A DNA stretch of 64,000 nucleotides from Sphingopyxis yananensis (lineage in GTDB: Bacteria; Pseudomonadota; Alphaproteobacteria; Sphingomonadales; Sphingomonadaceae), in NCBI RefSeq assembly GCF_020687785.1, contig NZ_JAJEWI010000005.1, positions 310,001 to 374,000 of the forward strand, written 5' to 3'. Both the position numbers and the translations under genes were made by a program. Shown one piece after another: positions 44,201 through 52,417 of the stretch (within the stretch, counting starts at the first letter, position 1; each line of letters starts with the position of its first letter). The notes beneath the pieces were generated by a model. That model had not been told where the DNA came from. It saw nothing but the letters and a program-made list of their open reading frames with translations, and searched no databases.

Positions 44201-45507
44201 CCTATCCCGACTATTGGCGGATGCACCGCGAGCAAAATGGCATGGAATTGAAGAATTGGGTGCGCGGCAAGACCTTTGATAAAAAGGGCAGCGGCGAAAC
44301 CAAGGCTTTGGAAGAATTTGCCAATATTGTCCAAGGAGCCAGCGGCACGGTGAGCTGTTTGCAGCAGCGCGGCGAATATATGTTTGTCGCCGAGGGCAAG
44401 GGGGGCTTTCGCGTTTATGATATTGCCAGCGTTGGCAATAAGGGCTTTTCGGAGCGGATTACGCGGGCGCCATTTTCGCCGCTGGGCCAGAAAAGTCATG
44501 TGAAGTCGCGTAATGCCACCTGTATGGCGCTGGCGACGACGCAGCCGATCAGCGTGACGCGCAACGAGAATATCGTCGCCAACTTCCCCGAAAATCTGGA
44601 GCAGGTGATGCACCCCATTTACCGCTATGCCGTGATTACGGACAGCGTAGAGGGGCTGATTTTGGTGGATATCGACACATTTGCTGACGGCGAATTCCGC
44701 AACAATGACTTGCGCCGTGCGCTGACGTGGAATGAAGGCGGGGCTTTGGCTGGGGCGCGTCATGTGAGTTTGGCGGGGAGCATAGCCTATATCACCACCG
44801 ATGCCGGCTTGGCGGTGGTGGATTTAACCGATCCGTTGAAGCCTGTTTTGACGGCGCAAATTCCAATGCAGGATGCGCGGGCAAGCGCCGTGCAATTCCG
44901 CATGTTGTGGGTGAGCGACGCTGAGGGTGTGAAGCTGTTTGATGTTACCAATTTGCGCACACCGATTGCGGTGCCGTCGGGCACGGTAGCCATGGCGGAT
45001 GCGCGCAAGATGTATGTGGCGCGCACTTATTTATATGTGGCGGCCAAGCAGGACGGTTTGGCGATTGTCGATGTGACGCGGCCTGCTGCGCCGAAGCTCG
45101 TGGAACGCTTTGATGCCAACGGGACGTTGAATGATGCCGAGGATGTGATTGTGGCATCCACCAATGCATCGCTGTTCGCCTATGTGGCGGATGGGCGCAA
45201 CGGCATGAAAATCTTGCAATTGACCAGTCCGGACCACCCCGGCCTATATGGTTTCTCACCCCGTCCTCGCCCTGAACAAATTGCGTGGGCGCGCACGCCA
45301 AAGCCCGCTTTGTCGCTGTCCAAGGGGTTGGACCGTGACCGCGCGGTGGATGAAACGGGTGGCCAAATGGCGGTGTTCGGGCGGCTTGGATCGCGGCCCT
45401 TTACGCGGCCAGAGATGGAGAAGCTGTTCCTGAACAGCAAGGGGCTGGTGTATAAGGTGCGCGATGAGGTGGATATGAGCGCATGGCGGCCACCGCTCCG
45501 CATGTGA
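41281..45507 (+). CDS. Decaheme cytochrome c fused to a C-terminal LVIVD-type beta-propeller
   Basis: A 1408-residue exported protein. After the signal peptide (cleavage near AMAA) ten CXXCH sites follow with first cysteines at residues 58, 80, 160, 351, 434, 637, 664, 783, 794 and 910 (CYSCH, CVDCH, CGSCH, CSGCH, CMTCH, CADCH, CKDCH, CFTCH, CGGCH, CSDCH). From about residue 1020 the protein has no haem site but LVIVD-like propeller repeats: ITTDAGLAVVDLTDPLKPVL, VSDAEGVKLFDVTNLRTPI, YVAAKQDGLAIVDVTRPAAP and YVADGRNGMKILQLTSPDHP. The start TGATG overlaps the barrel gene's stop, implying coupling; ATG 41284 is also possible. Near the end (45301-45327) the peptide KPALSLSKG looks like a translated intergenic repeat. 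The protein is probably periplasmic or at the cell surface and acts as the long-range electron wire of the cluster. Confidence 0.87.
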   Translation: MMHRLISLFLLAIMAAFFHAPMAMAAGGEKPVKVVYRFTPPAPKEQSVAEVEQKSAGCYSCHVKTDQPSMHVSPAVRLGCVDCHGGDSVSPAAFGKPELGYEHEANVAAMKVAHPQPTYPAAWHGTSANPERSYTLLNKEAPEFIRFVNPSDYRVAREACGSCHLDTIEATERSMMSTSAMLWGGAAYNNGIVPFKAYVFGEAYTRDGKPACILSPSSTLAREEYKKACAPDFPSSKILTDQERKKGALARLYPLPRWSVIPPGDVFRVFERGGRNINTQFPEIGLPNPTGSIQRLEEPGRPDLKQSNRGAGTGLRVSIPVLNIHKTRLNDPLMWFMGTNDQPGDYRHSGCSGCHVVYANDREPRHSLTYAQYGRDGETATIDPTIAGKMADHGGKASGHGGLVGPAGVNRQTRKESGHPISHAFTRAIPTSQCMTCHMHQPNIFLNSFLGYTMWDYESDASQLWPGPENSAPRPEGMSDADYERIYKKQRYPTAAEAHAVLERNPEGAATRGLWGDVEFLRNVYDVNASNKDTQFADYHGHGWNFRGIFKRDREGNLLTKDGNMSTYGSDTAHIVDPKDPEKWRKSCSAYTDPQERDLCLSTATPDGKEGKFVPPGLNPGKTVHMMDIHAEKGMQCADCHFAQDSHGNGYIQGEVANAVEIGCKDCHGTADAFPNLLTSNVAARPQGTNLALLRNPDGRRRFEFIYDDKAQVTGLIQRSIVDPKLEWRVSLVKLAVTEGPEFNPKAARAKLMSKSGSEDGRFAFGPAVAKEDRAHGEDKLACFTCHLSWTTSCGGCHLPIEANWKTSMHHFEGEETRNFATYNPQVARDEMFQLGRHQLTKPGEAGANGEERGIIAPVRSTSALVLSSTNINRERIYIQQPPISSAGYSSQAFAPHFPHTVRKDETKQCSDCHLSAADDNNAIMSQLLLLGTNFVNFVGLNVWSGHDGGFQATRVTEWDEPQAVIGSYLHRYSYPDYWRMHREQNGMELKNWVRGKTFDKKGSGETKALEEFANIVQGASGTVSCLQQRGEYMFVAEGKGGFRVYDIASVGNKGFSERITRAPFSPLGQKSHVKSRNATCMALATTQPISVTRNENIVANFPENLEQVMHPIYRYAVITDSVEGLILVDIDTFADGEFRNNDLRRALTWNEGGALAGARHVSLAGSIAYITTDAGLAVVDLTDPLKPVLTAQIPMQDARASAVQFRMLWVSDAEGVKLFDVTNLRTPIAVPSGTVAMADARKMYVARTYLYVAAKQDGLAIVDVTRPAAPKLVERFDANGTLNDAEDVIVASTNASLFAYVADGRNGMKILQLTSPDHPGLYGFSPRPRPEQIAWARTPKPALSLSKGLDRDRAVDETGGQMAVFGRLGSRPFTRPEMEKLFLNSKGLVYKVRDEVDMSAWRPPLRM

Positions 45508-45536
45508 TGGGTTGGCCGTTGATATAGACAAATGAA

Positions 45537-45570
45537 GAGGCCCCCGCACGATGGATGCGGGGGCCTTTTT
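45537..45570. terminator. Terminator after the multihaem operon
   Basis: Stem AGGCCCCCGCA / TGCGGGGGCCT with loop CGATGGA and a T run. It separates the operon from the convergent Rel/Spo gene. Confidence 0.92.
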
Positions 45571-45593
45571 GATGGGGTGCAGGATGGGCGGGG

Positions 45594-47684
45594 TTAGAGG
45601 CGTTCCGCCTGTGCCACCGCGTCGGAGGCGCGGAGCGCCGAGATGATGCGCATCACATGCTGAAGATTGCTGACCTCGACCACAATGTCATAGGTGTGGA
45701 AATCCCCCTCTCGGTTGGAGAGGCGCAAATTGGTGATATTGGCCCCATTGGCGGCCAAGATGCCCGACATTTCTGCCAAAGTGCCCGGCTCGTTATGAAC
45801 GACAATGATCAGGCGGGCGCTGCCGCCGCCGCTGTCTTCTTGCCAGCGCAGGTCAATCCATTCTGCTTCGCCGCCGTCCGCCAGACTTTCACAGTCAATG
45901 ACATGGACGGTGATGCCTTCGTTGGGGCGCGACAGGCCGACGATGCGGTCGCCCGGCACAGGGTGGCAGCATTTCGCCAGATGATAAGCCACGCCAGGGG
46001 TCAGCCCCTCGATCGACAAGACGCCATGGGGGTGGTTGTGCGCCTTGAATTTGACATCCGAGGTGACGCCGGGGACCAAGGCTTCGAGGACGGCATTGTC
46101 CGACAATTGACGGCGCGCTAGCGCGATATAGAGCGCGCTATCGCTGTCCATTTTCAGGCGGGTCAGCGCCGCCGTGCGGGCTTTGTCGCCGACGCGGTTG
46201 GGCAGGCGGGCGGTCAATTCTTCGTATAATTTGCGGCCCAGAGCCGCCAGTTCGATTTTTTCCTTGCTGCGGACATGGCGGCGGATAGCGGCGCGTGCCT
46301 TGGCAGTGACGGCAAAGCCAAGCCATGCGGGCTGGGGTGTTTGTTTGTCCGACACCAAAATTTCGACGGTGTCGCCATTGGCCAGCGCGGTACGTAGGGG
46401 GACCAGACGGCCATTGACCTTGGACCCGACGGTGCGGTCGCCAAGGTCGGTGTGGACGGCATAGGCAAAGTCCACGGGCGTCGCGCCCTTGGGAAGTTGG
46501 TGCAGGCTGCCCTTTGGGGTGAAGGCAAAGATGCGGTCCTGATACATGGCCATGCGTGTATTTTCGAGCAATTCGTCGGGATCGCTGGAGGTTTCCAAAA
46601 TTTCGAGCAAATCGCGGATCCAGCCTGCTTGGCCATCGGGCTGAGCGCCGCCCTGTTTATAGGCCCAATGCGCCGCCAGCCCATATTCGGACAATTGGTG
46701 CATTTCTTCGCTGCGAATCTGAATCTCGATGCGCATATTTTGCTGGTGCATGATGGTGGTGTGCAGCGATTTATAGCCGTTGCGCTTGGGCGTAGAAATA
46801 TAATCTTTGAAGCGGCCCGGCACCATTTTCCATTTTTGGTGGATGACGCCCAAGGCGGCATAGCATTGCGCGGTGTTCGACGTGATGGCGCGAAAGGCAA
46901 TGATGTCGGTGACTTGGTCGAAGCTGACGTGGCGTTCCTGCATTTTGCGCCAGATCGAATAAGGGTGTTTTTCGCGGCCCGAAATTTCGGCGTCTATGCC
47001 TTGGGCGGCCAGCAATTCTTTTAATTCCTGACTGATGGCGGCGATTTTGGCTTTGCCGCCGCTGGTCAATTTTTCAAGGCGGCCGGTGATGGTCGCATAG
47101 GCTTCGGGTTCCAATTCGCGGAACGCCAAAAGCTGCATTTCGCGCATAAATTCATACATGCCGATGCGTTCGGCAAGTGGCGCGTAAATATCCATGGTTT
47201 CGCGGGCGATGCGGCGGCGCTTTTCCGGTTTGGAAATGAAGTGCAGCGTCCGCATATTGTGCAAACGGTCGGCCAATTTGACCAACAACACGCGTATGTC
47301 GTCGGACATGGCGAGCAGAAATTTGCGCAGATTTTCGGCGGCGCGTTCATTTTCTGTCTGCGCCTCAATCTTGGACAATTTGGTCACGCCGTCGACAAGG
47401 CGGGCGACATCGCTGCCGAAAAGGCGCTCGATTTCTTCGTGCGTGGTCAGCGTGTCTTCGAGTGTGTCGTGCAGCAAGGCGGTGACAATGGTTTCCACAT
47501 CCAAATGCAATTCGGTGAGAATGCCCGCCACCTCGACAGGGTGGCTGAAATAAGGGTCACCAGAGGCGCGTTTTTGGCTGCCATGTTTTTGAACGGTAAA
47601 GACATAGGCGCGGTTCAGCAGACCCTCGTCTGCATCGGGGTCATAGGCGCGCACGCGTTCCACAAGTTGATATTGTCTAAGCAT
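45594..47684 (-). CDS. rsh: Bifunctional (p)ppGpp synthetase/hydrolase (Rel/Spo homologue)
   Basis: Makes and degrades the stringent-response alarmone. The 696-residue protein contains the hydrolase HD domain (ALLHDTLEDT, about residue 60; VKLADRLHNMRT), the synthetase domain (YKSLHTTIMHQQNMRIEIQI, FRAITSN), a TGS domain (AFTPKGSLHQLPKGATPVDF), and a C-terminal ACT domain (LIIVVHNEPGTLAEMSGIL). Both catalytic halves look intact, as expected for the single long Rsh of alphaproteobacteria. ATG 47684 gives the conserved opening LRQYQLVERVRAYDPDADE; the upstream frame is not conserved. Confidence 0.95.
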   Translation of the reverse strand: MLRQYQLVERVRAYDPDADEGLLNRAYVFTVQKHGSQKRASGDPYFSHPVEVAGILTELHLDVETIVTALLHDTLEDTLTTHEEIERLFGSDVARLVDGVTKLSKIEAQTENERAAENLRKFLLAMSDDIRVLLVKLADRLHNMRTLHFISKPEKRRRIARETMDIYAPLAERIGMYEFMREMQLLAFRELEPEAYATITGRLEKLTSGGKAKIAAISQELKELLAAQGIDAEISGREKHPYSIWRKMQERHVSFDQVTDIIAFRAITSNTAQCYAALGVIHQKWKMVPGRFKDYISTPKRNGYKSLHTTIMHQQNMRIEIQIRSEEMHQLSEYGLAAHWAYKQGGAQPDGQAGWIRDLLEILETSSDPDELLENTRMAMYQDRIFAFTPKGSLHQLPKGATPVDFAYAVHTDLGDRTVGSKVNGRLVPLRTALANGDTVEILVSDKQTPQPAWLGFAVTAKARAAIRRHVRSKEKIELAALGRKLYEELTARLPNRVGDKARTAALTRLKMDSDSALYIALARRQLSDNAVLEALVPGVTSDVKFKAHNHPHGVLSIEGLTPGVAYHLAKCCHPVPGDRIVGLSRPNEGITVHVIDCESLADGGEAEWIDLRWQEDSGGGSARLIIVVHNEPGTLAEMSGILAANGANITNLRLSNREGDFHTYDIVVEVSNLQHVMRIISALRASDAVAQAERL

Positions 47685-47948
47685 TACACCCAATGTCGTG
47701 TTTGGGGCGGTAATTGCAATGCGAAAAATGCAAAAACCCATGCTTTTGTAACTGCATGTGAGGGCGCGCGGCGCGGATGATTTCGGGACATATCCGATAT
47801 TGGATGACGCTGAGCTGATGGTGAAAGGGCGGTGTTGAGAGCGCAAGCGAACGTGATGGAACGCGGCCTGGGATCATGTCAGCAGGAATGGCTGTGGAAC
47901 GACATAAACATTTGGCGCATTTCGTTGCTTGCACTATTGTGGGAACTT

Positions 47949-48458
47949 ATGACGATTTTACGCGAAGCACTGAATGATCTGGATCTGGGGGGATGCGCCT
48001 TGCCTATGGCTTTGGAAGCCATGGGGGAGCGGTGGTCTTTCATGATTTTGCGCGCTGCCTTTAATGGCGTGAAGCATTTTGAGGAATTTCAGCAAGAGTT
48101 GAGCATTGCGCGCAACATTTTGTCCAACCGGCTGTCGCGGCTGGTCGAGCATGGCATTATGATGCGCGAAGTGATGGCCGAGGATCGCCGCAAGGTGCGC
48201 TATGAACTGACCGCGAAGGGCATTGATTTGCTGCCCGCGATGGTCGCGCTGCGCCAATGGGGCGAAAAATGGGGGGCGGGTGTGCCCTCGACGCCCGTGC
48301 TGGTCGATATTCGGGATGAGCAGCCCATCGGTGCGGTAACCATCTTGGCGCATGATGCGCGGGCGCTGGGCCCCGGTGATTTGGTCTGGAAACATCGGTC
48401 CGAATTGCAGCCATTGGGGCAAGCGCGCGCGAAAACAGGCGCGAATGACGGGGCATGA
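47949..48458 (+). CDS. HxlR family transcriptional regulator
   Basis: A 169-residue winged-helix regulator. GGCALPMALEAMGERWSFMI is the N-terminal signature with the redox-capable cysteine at residue 15, followed by HFEEFQQELSIARNILSNRL and the recognition helix to LVEHGIM. The C-terminal extension of about 60 residues after GEKWGAG is longer than in minimal HxlR proteins. HxlR regulators often respond to aldehydes or oxidants through that cysteine and control a neighbouring gene; here neither neighbour is an obvious target. Confidence 0.9.
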   Translation: MTILREALNDLDLGGCALPMALEAMGERWSFMILRAAFNGVKHFEEFQQELSIARNILSNRLSRLVEHGIMMREVMAEDRRKVRYELTAKGIDLLPAMVALRQWGEKWGAGVPSTPVLVDIRDEQPIGAVTILAHDARALGPGDLVWKHRSELQPLGQARAKTGANDGA

Positions 48459-48553
48459 TAGGGCGCGCGACGGGCGCATATTGTGATGATAGCGGCCCAT
48501 TCTATATGTGGCCGCGCTTGATTTTTGGTTGAACGGCAGGATTGCGTCGCCCC

Positions 48554-49678
48554 ATGACTTTTTTTGAATTGGCGTCCCCAGGACCATTTTTTGACAATAA
48601 GGTCCGCGCTTTTTGGCGGCTTCAGATTATGGGCTGGGGTGCGTGGTTTGGGCTGCGCGGTTTGTCGGGCTTGGCCAATGGCCAGCCGATGTCCTTTTTA
48701 ATTCCCCAGATTATTTCCGCGATTACCGGATTTTCGCTGACGCTGATTTTGTCGGTTTGTTACCGGTCGCTGATTCACCGCCGCCCGATTTTCATGTGGA
48801 GCGGCAGTTTGGTTTTGGCGGCGCTGGCGACGGCGTTATGGGCCTTTATTGACGCATGGGTGGCGCAGATTCAAAATCCGGCCAGCGAGGCGGGCTTTAC
48901 GGGATTGTTGCTGGGCGCCTTATATATTGATGCGACGACGCTGGGGGCATGGTCGGCGCTGTATTTCGCGATCAATTATTTCTTGCAGCTCGAAGAGCAA
49001 AACGACCGCGTGCTACGATTGGAAGCCCAAGCCGCGTCGGCGCAACTGGCGATGCTGCGATACCAATTAAACCCGCATTTTCTGTTCAACACGCTGAACA
49101 GCATATCGACGCTGGTTTTGTTGAAGCAGACGGAACCGGCGAATGCGATGCTGTCGCGCCTGTCGGCCTTTTTGCGTTATACTTTGGCGAATGAGCCGAC
49201 GGCGCAAGTGACGCTGGCGCAAGAGATTGAGACGCTGAAACTATATCTGGATATTGAAAAGATGCGGTTTGAAGACCGGTTGCGGCCCGAGTTTCACATT
49301 GATCCGGCGGCGGCGCGGGCGCGTTTGCCGTCTTTGTTGCTGCAACCCTTGGTCGAAAATGCCATTAAATATGCGGTCACGCCGCAAGAGGATGGGGCCG
49401 AGATTAACATTAGCGCACAGCTTATCGGTCAAACGGTTCGGATTAGCGTTTCGGACACGGGGGGGCCATTGTCAGGGGATGCCAGCGACCCCACGACAGG
49501 CTTTGCAACGGAATCGACGGGTGTGGGTTTAACCAATATCAAAGACCGACTGGCGCAGGCTTATGGTGAACAACACCGGTTTGACGCCCAGACGGGGGAT
49601 GAAGGCGGATTTACCGTGACGATCGAATTTCCGTTTCAACCCGATGGACAGCCAAGAATGGGAACCGAAGGCACATGA
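48554..49678 (+). CDS. Sensor histidine kinase, LytS/YehU type
   Basis: A 374-residue membrane kinase. Four to five membrane helices in the first 140 residues form the sensor part, then a coiled-coil (LEEQNDRVLRLEAQAASAQL) and the His_kinase motif LRYQLNPHFLFNTLNSIST with the phospho-accepting histidine near residue 177. The ATPase domain shows LLQPLVENAIKYAV and the glycine-rich loop STGVGLTNIKDRL. The stop overlaps the start of the response-regulator gene by 4 bp. ATG 48554 is used; the ligand is unknown. Confidence 0.92.
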   Translation: MTFFELASPGPFFDNKVRAFWRLQIMGWGAWFGLRGLSGLANGQPMSFLIPQIISAITGFSLTLILSVCYRSLIHRRPIFMWSGSLVLAALATALWAFIDAWVAQIQNPASEAGFTGLLLGALYIDATTLGAWSALYFAINYFLQLEEQNDRVLRLEAQAASAQLAMLRYQLNPHFLFNTLNSISTLVLLKQTEPANAMLSRLSAFLRYTLANEPTAQVTLAQEIETLKLYLDIEKMRFEDRLRPEFHIDPAAARARLPSLLLQPLVENAIKYAVTPQEDGAEINISAQLIGQTVRISVSDTGGPLSGDASDPTTGFATESTGVGLTNIKDRLAQAYGEQHRFDAQTGDEGGFTVTIEFPFQPDGQPRMGTEGT

Positions 49679-50481
49679 CCATTAGAACCATCCTGGTGGA
49701 TGATGAAAAATTGGCGACCCAAGGCCTGCAATTGCGGCTTGAGGCGCATCCGGATGTCGAAGTGGTCGACACGGCGCTGAATGGCCGCGAGGCGATTCGC
49801 AAAATTAAGACGCACAAGCCCGATTTGGTGTTTCTGGATATTCAGATGCCCGGATTTGATGGCTTTTCCGTGATTCAAGGATTGATGGAGGTGGAACCGC
49901 CCTTGGTGGTGTTTGTGACCGCCTATTCCGACCATGCCATCCGTGCTTTTGAAGCGCAGGCGGTGGATTATTTGGTGAAGCCGGTGGAGCCGGAACGCTT
50001 GGCCGATGCTTTGGACCGTGTGCGTCAGCGTTTGAACGAAAAGCGCGGCGCGGCGGAGGCAGACCGGTTGAAGACGGTGCTGGCCGAAGTGGCGCCGGAA
50101 GCGGTGGAAGAATATGATAGCGAAAGCCCCGCCGAAGCACCGGCGGCGGATCGCTATGAAAAGATGATCAACATTAAGGATCGCGGCCAGATTTTCCGTG
50201 TCGATGTCGATAGCATTGAGCGGATTGACGCGGCGGGTGATTATATGTGCATCTATACCGCTGATAACAGCTTGATTTTGCGTGAAACGATGAAAGATTT
50301 GGAAAAAAGGCTGGACCCGCGCAATTTCCAGCGCGTCCATCGTTCGACCATCGTCAATCTGAGCCAAGTCAAGCAAGTGAAGCCGCACACCAATGGCGAA
50401 TGCTTCTTGGTGCTGGGCAGCGGCGCGCAGGTGAAGGTGAGCCGCAGTTACCGCGATGTGGTAGCGCGTTTTGTGCATTGA
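49675..50481 (+). CDS. LytTR-type response regulator
   Basis: A 268-residue DNA-binding regulator. The receiver domain starts TIRTILVDDEKLATQGLQL with acidic residues DDE, phospho-acceptor aspartate in PDLVFLDIQMPGFDG (about residue 54) and lysine in DYLVKPVEPERLA (about residue 102). A linker rich in Glu/Ala follows, then the LytTR DNA-binding domain (INIKDRGQIFRVDVDSIERI, FQRVHRSTIVNLSQVKQVKP). It is the cognate partner of the upstream kinase. Targets are not evident; LytTR sites were not searched by alignment. Confidence 0.94.
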   Translation: MTIRTILVDDEKLATQGLQLRLEAHPDVEVVDTALNGREAIRKIKTHKPDLVFLDIQMPGFDGFSVIQGLMEVEPPLVVFVTAYSDHAIRAFEAQAVDYLVKPVEPERLADALDRVRQRLNEKRGAAEADRLKTVLAEVAPEAVEEYDSESPAEAPAADRYEKMINIKDRGQIFRVDVDSIERIDAAGDYMCIYTADNSLILRETMKDLEKRLDPRNFQRVHRSTIVNLSQVKQVKPHTNGECFLVLGSGAQVKVSRSYRDVVARFVH

Positions 50482-50502
50482 GTGCGCGCCATAGGGTTAA
50501 GG

Positions 50503-50530
50503 AAAAGGGGGCTGTTGGCCCCCTTTTTTT
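50503..50530. terminator. Bidirectional terminator between response regulator and ribA
   Basis: Stem AAAAGGGGGC / GCCCCCTTTT with loop TGTTG and seven T. Confidence 0.93.
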
Positions 50531-50552
50531 ATGCATTTTTAGGCGTGTCCGA

Positions 50553-51629
50553 TCAGAGCTGGTGGCCGGTTTTGTCGCGCTTGGTCGCCAGATATTGTTC
50601 ATTATATTTGTTGGTCGGCAGGGCGAGGGGGATGCGTTCCAGCACCGTGACCCCTTCTTTTTCGATGCGGGCGACCTTTTCGGGGTTGTTGGTCATCAGG
50701 CGGATTTCGCGAATATTCAGCCGTTCGAGCATTTGGCCTGCGATGCTGAAGTCCCGTGCTTCGACAGGAAAGCCGAGGCGCAGATTGGCGTCGACCGTAT
50801 CATAGCCTTGGTCTTGGAGGGCGTAAGCACGCAATTTGTTGACGAGGCCGATGCCGCGTCCTTCTTGGCGAAGATAGAGCAGTACGCCCCATGGTGCATC
50901 GGCCATGGCGTGCAGCGCGGCGTGCAGTTGCGGGCCGCAGTCGCATTTCAAGCTGCCCAGCACATCGCCGGTCAGGCATTCGCTGTGCAAGCGCACGACC
51001 GGCGGCGTGGCATCGCGCTGGCCGATGATGAGGGCGACATGGTCTGAGGCTTCTTCGGGCGTACGGAAAGCGACAATTTCGGCCTGTTCGCTGGCCGAGA
51101 CGGGCAGGCGGGCGCGGGCGGCGATGGCGAGGCGGCGACTGTCGAGCAGGGCAGCGATGTCGTCGGCGTCACACTGGGTTTCGGCTGTTTCGGCGGCATC
51201 ATCGCTTGCGGTGCGGACGAAAAAAGCGGGCAGCAGGCCCGCGTGGCGGGCCAAGGTCATGGCGGCGGCGGCGGCGGGGTCATTGCCGGTCGGCGCGCTG
51301 GTGAACGGGCCCTTCATGGGGTGCGCCAAGTCCAAGGCGGGGTCGGCAATCGCAAAGGCGGCGGCGTGGCTGGATGCGGGGGCGCAGATGCGGACGGGGC
51401 CGGGGTTGGCGGCGGCGCGCTGGTTGGTCAGTTTCAGCGTGACGGCGCGTTCGCCGGACAGCAAAATATCGGGCGCATCGGCGCTGAAATCGGCCAAAGA
51501 GAGATCATCGCTGGATTCAATGGCGAGCAGATCGAGCGCCGGACCACCGGCCGCCGTGATGCGCACAGGCCAGCCGCGCCGCAGCGCGTCCAATGAGCGA
51601 GCCGCACGGCGGGCACCATGATGAATCAA
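50553..51629 (-). CDS. ribA: GTP cyclohydrolase II
   Basis: First step of riboflavin synthesis: opens GTP to the pyrimidinone phosphate. The C-terminal 200 residues are the complete enzyme, with the zinc site in HSECLTGDVLGSLKCDCG and catalytic signature YLRQEGRGIGL, ending in NKYNEQYLATKRDK. The first 150 residues are an extension that is not the intact dihydroxybutanone-phosphate synthase found in RibBA fusions. No ATG opens the frame; TTG at 51629 overlaps the xth stop codon (TTGA) and is the likely coupled start, though a later TTG (51593) is possible. Confidence 0.9.
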   Translation of the reverse strand: MIHHGARRAARSLDALRRGWPVRITAAGGPALDLLAIESSDDLSLADFSADAPDILLSGERAVTLKLTNQRAAANPGPVRICAPASSHAAAFAIADPALDLAHPMKGPFTSAPTGNDPAAAAAMTLARHAGLLPAFFVRTASDDAAETAETQCDADDIAALLDSRRLAIAARARLPVSASEQAEIVAFRTPEEASDHVALIIGQRDATPPVVRLHSECLTGDVLGSLKCDCGPQLHAALHAMADAPWGVLLYLRQEGRGIGLVNKLRAYALQDQGYDTVDANLRLGFPVEARDFSIAGQMLERLNIREIRLMTNNPEKVARIEKEGVTVLERIPLALPTNKYNEQYLATKRDKTGHQL

Positions 51630-52417
51630 AAATCAAACTCCGTGATCAGCGGGATATGGTCCGATGGCTTTTCCCAGCTTCGGGCGGGCTGCACGATGCG
51701 GTGCGACTTGGCATTTGGCAAGAGGTCGGGTGTGACCCACATATGGTCGAGGCGGCGGCCACGGTTGGAGGCGGCCCAATCCTTGGCGCGGTAGCTCCAC
51801 CATGTGAACAGCGGCGATGGGGCCGGAATGAAGTGGCGGCCAAGGTCCACCCAATTGGCGGCGGCCTGAAGATGGGCCAGCGCCTCTACCTCTATCGGGG
51901 TGTGGCTGACGACGTTGAGCAGGGCCTTGTGGCTCCACACATCTTCGGGGAGGGGGGCGATGTTAAAGTCGCCCGTGATGATATGCGACGCGTCCAATTC
52001 GCGCGACCATGTGGTCATGCGTTCCAGAAAGTCGAGCTTTTGCCCGAATTTGGGATTTTGATCACGGTCGGGGATGTCGCCGCCTGCGGGAATATAGACA
52101 TTATCGAGGCGTTGGCCGGTTGGCAGAGTGACACCGATGTGGCGTGCTTCGCCATTGGCTTGCCAGTCATATTTGCGGACGTCGGTTAGCGGGATTTTGC
52201 TGATGGTGGCCACGCCATGGTGCATCTTTTGGCCGTGGGTGACGATATGCGTATAGCCCAGCTTGTGGAACATATCGAACGGGAAAGTGCGGCATTCGAC
52301 CTTGGTTTCTTGCAGGCACAAAATGTCCGGCTGTTCTTCGGACAAGAATTTTTCCACGATGGCGATACGGGCGCGGACGCTGTTGATGTTCCACGAGGCG
52401 ATGGAGATGCTGGTCAT
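51626..52417 (-). CDS. xth: Exodeoxyribonuclease III
   Basis: AP endonuclease and 3' exonuclease in base-excision repair. The 263-residue protein shows the EEP-fold motifs in order: ASWNINSVRAR, DILCLQETKVE (metal Glu), YIPAGGDIPDRD, IITGDFNIAP, RRLDHMWVTPDL and the terminal SDHIPLITEF with the catalytic His. ATG 52417 gives the conserved N-terminus SISIASWNIN. Its stop overlaps the ribA start. In sphingomonads xth and ribA are often adjacent. Confidence 0.95.
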   Translation of the reverse strand: MTSISIASWNINSVRARIAIVEKFLSEEQPDILCLQETKVECRTFPFDMFHKLGYTHIVTHGQKMHHGVATISKIPLTDVRKYDWQANGEARHIGVTLPTGQRLDNVYIPAGGDIPDRDQNPKFGQKLDFLERMTTWSRELDASHIITGDFNIAPLPEDVWSHKALLNVVSHTPIEVEALAHLQAAANWVDLGRHFIPAPSPLFTWWSYRAKDWAASNRGRRLDHMWVTPDLLPNAKSHRIVQPARSWEKPSDHIPLITEFDF

